Shown in pieces: positions 6,654 to 6,972 of a stretch of DNA of 6,972 nt. Source of the stretch: Deltaproteobacteria bacterium (lineage in GTDB: Bacteria; Desulfobacterota; Desulfobacteria; Desulfobacterales; SURF-7); contig JAFDJC010000181.1 of assembly GCA_019307665.1 (NCBI GenBank), positions 1,400 through 8,371 of the forward strand, in the 5' to 3' direction. Under the pieces are notes generated by a model. The model was not told the DNA's origin. It searched no databases and worked only from the letters and a program-made list of their open reading frames with translations. The position numbers were made by a program, and so were the translations under genes. Every line of letters starts with the position of its first letter. The first letter of the stretch is position 1.

Positions 6654-6732
6654 TTACAACGATTCTACAGACAAACCCAGCCGGCCAGGAAAAAATGTAA
6701 GCGTTTTGATCAATAACAAAGGGTTTAAATGA
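6654..6732 (+). pseudogene. Detached C-terminal tail of an FG-GAP protein
   Basis: This fragment repeats the last part of the FG-GAP gene (6421-6486) and continues for four different codons to a TGA at 6730-6732, ending NNKGFK. It is in another frame than the gene upstream (offset 233 bases), lies after that gene's stop, and has no start codon or ribosome binding site of its own. Its frame is open back to 6517 only through the hairpin repeat. It is either the original end of the FG-GAP gene, cut off when the intervening segment arrived, or the remnant of a deleted tandem paralogue. The KGFK ending looks more like a natural FG-GAP terminus than the NEKPN now used, which is an impression only. 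Confidence 0.75.
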
Positions 6733-6893
6733 TCATCTTGGTAGAAGAAAAATCTTTATTTCACTTTAAACCGATCTTCATATTTTTCCATTCATTATTC
6801 CCGAATAATTTTCAATAATAAACCTTGCGTTAATAGGTTCGCCTGTGTTAATGAGTTTTTAATATTAAACAATGTTTACTGGTTGAACAGTTG

Positions 6894-6972
6894 TTATGGC
6901 ATTGTAGAAAAGCTGGTCGGCGTATCAACATCACACTCTTCGTTGCAACACACCGTGCAATACACTGTGCAA
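6894..6972 (-). CDS. Possible C-terminus of a cysteine-rich protein, cut by the window edge
   Basis: On the - strand a frame is open from the right edge to a TAA at 6894-6896. It encodes 25 residues beginning CTVYCTVCCNEEC and ending in SFSTMP. Five cysteines in thirteen residues could bind metal, but the stretch is short and partly made from a 12-base tandem repeat. It may be chance. I do not recognise a family. Confidence 0.25.
   Translation of the reverse strand, partial: CTVYCTVCCNEECDVDTPTSFSTMP
6941..6972. repeat. 12-base imperfect tandem repeat at the right edge
   Basis: Units CGTTGCAACACA (6941-6952), CCGTGCAATACA (6953-6964) and CTGTGCAA (6965-6972, cut by the edge) share TGCAA-x-ACA. 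The array may continue outside the window. A 12-base period keeps any reading frame and would encode repeated Cys-Thr-Val-x on the - strand. Confidence 0.6.

Larger units (their letters stand above)
6503..6972. other. Gene-free 470-base region with repeat, duplicated tail and AT-rich filler
   Basis: No intact gene is visible here. The region holds an AT-rich link (6503-6525), hairpin repeat copy B (6526-6637), the duplicated FG-GAP tail (6654-6732), an AT-rich stretch, and a 12-base tandem repeat at the edge. Within the AT-rich stretch, a palindrome at 6794-6809 (ATTATTC-CC-GAATAAT) followed by T residues could be a weak terminator-like hairpin for the + strand. Confidence 0.7.

Noticed and set aside
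6776..6860. Short - strand frame reading LINTGEPINARFIIENYSG.
   Set aside because: It is about two dozen codons between stops, with no start and no known match. It is too short to support a gene or a pseudogene.

Overview
The window looks like a chromosomal segment of a Gram-negative, moderately AT-rich bacterium. The gene families present are an HD-GYP phosphodiesterase tail, a DHH–CBS phosphoesterase of the type linked to A-adding tRNA nucleotidyltransferases, a class III cyclase and a secreted FG-GAP protein. Together with short hairpin repeats, they most resemble Desulfobacterota (former Deltaproteobacteria, Desulfobacterales-like). That placement is an inference from gene style, not a proven assignment.

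Layout. Positions 1-178 hold the C-terminal end of an HD-GYP domain protein on the + strand. It converges on a - strand gene (298-1590) for a DHH/DHHA1 phosphoesterase with a C-terminal CBS pair. Between these two genes sits copy A (196-288) of a short hairpin-bearing repeat. A short divergent spacer (1591-1656) separates the DHH–CBS gene from a + strand GDPD-family phosphodiesterase gene (1657-2457). A 150-base leader with possible alternative stems (2458-2607) follows. Next come two + strand genes only 31 bases apart: a 745-residue protein with a divergent class III nucleotidyl cyclase domain (2608-4845, TTG start) and a 541-residue exported protein with seven or eight FG-GAP/VCBS-like calcium-binding motifs (4877-6502).

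The last 470 bases carry no intact gene. They contain copy B of the repeat in inverted orientation (6526-6637) and a second copy of the last part of the FG-GAP coding sequence (6654-6732). They also hold AT-rich filler and, at the right edge, a 12-base tandem repeat inside a short open frame on the - strand.

The most interesting parts are two. First, the cyclase/FG-GAP pair: the cyclase keeps its metal and transition-state residues, but the usual purine-selecting positions are changed, and the neighbour is an exported likely beta-propeller. Second, the rearranged 3' end of the FG-GAP gene, where a hairpin repeat sits between two copies of the gene's tail that differ only at three synonymous positions. 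No CRISPR array, rRNA, tRNA or transposase gene was seen.
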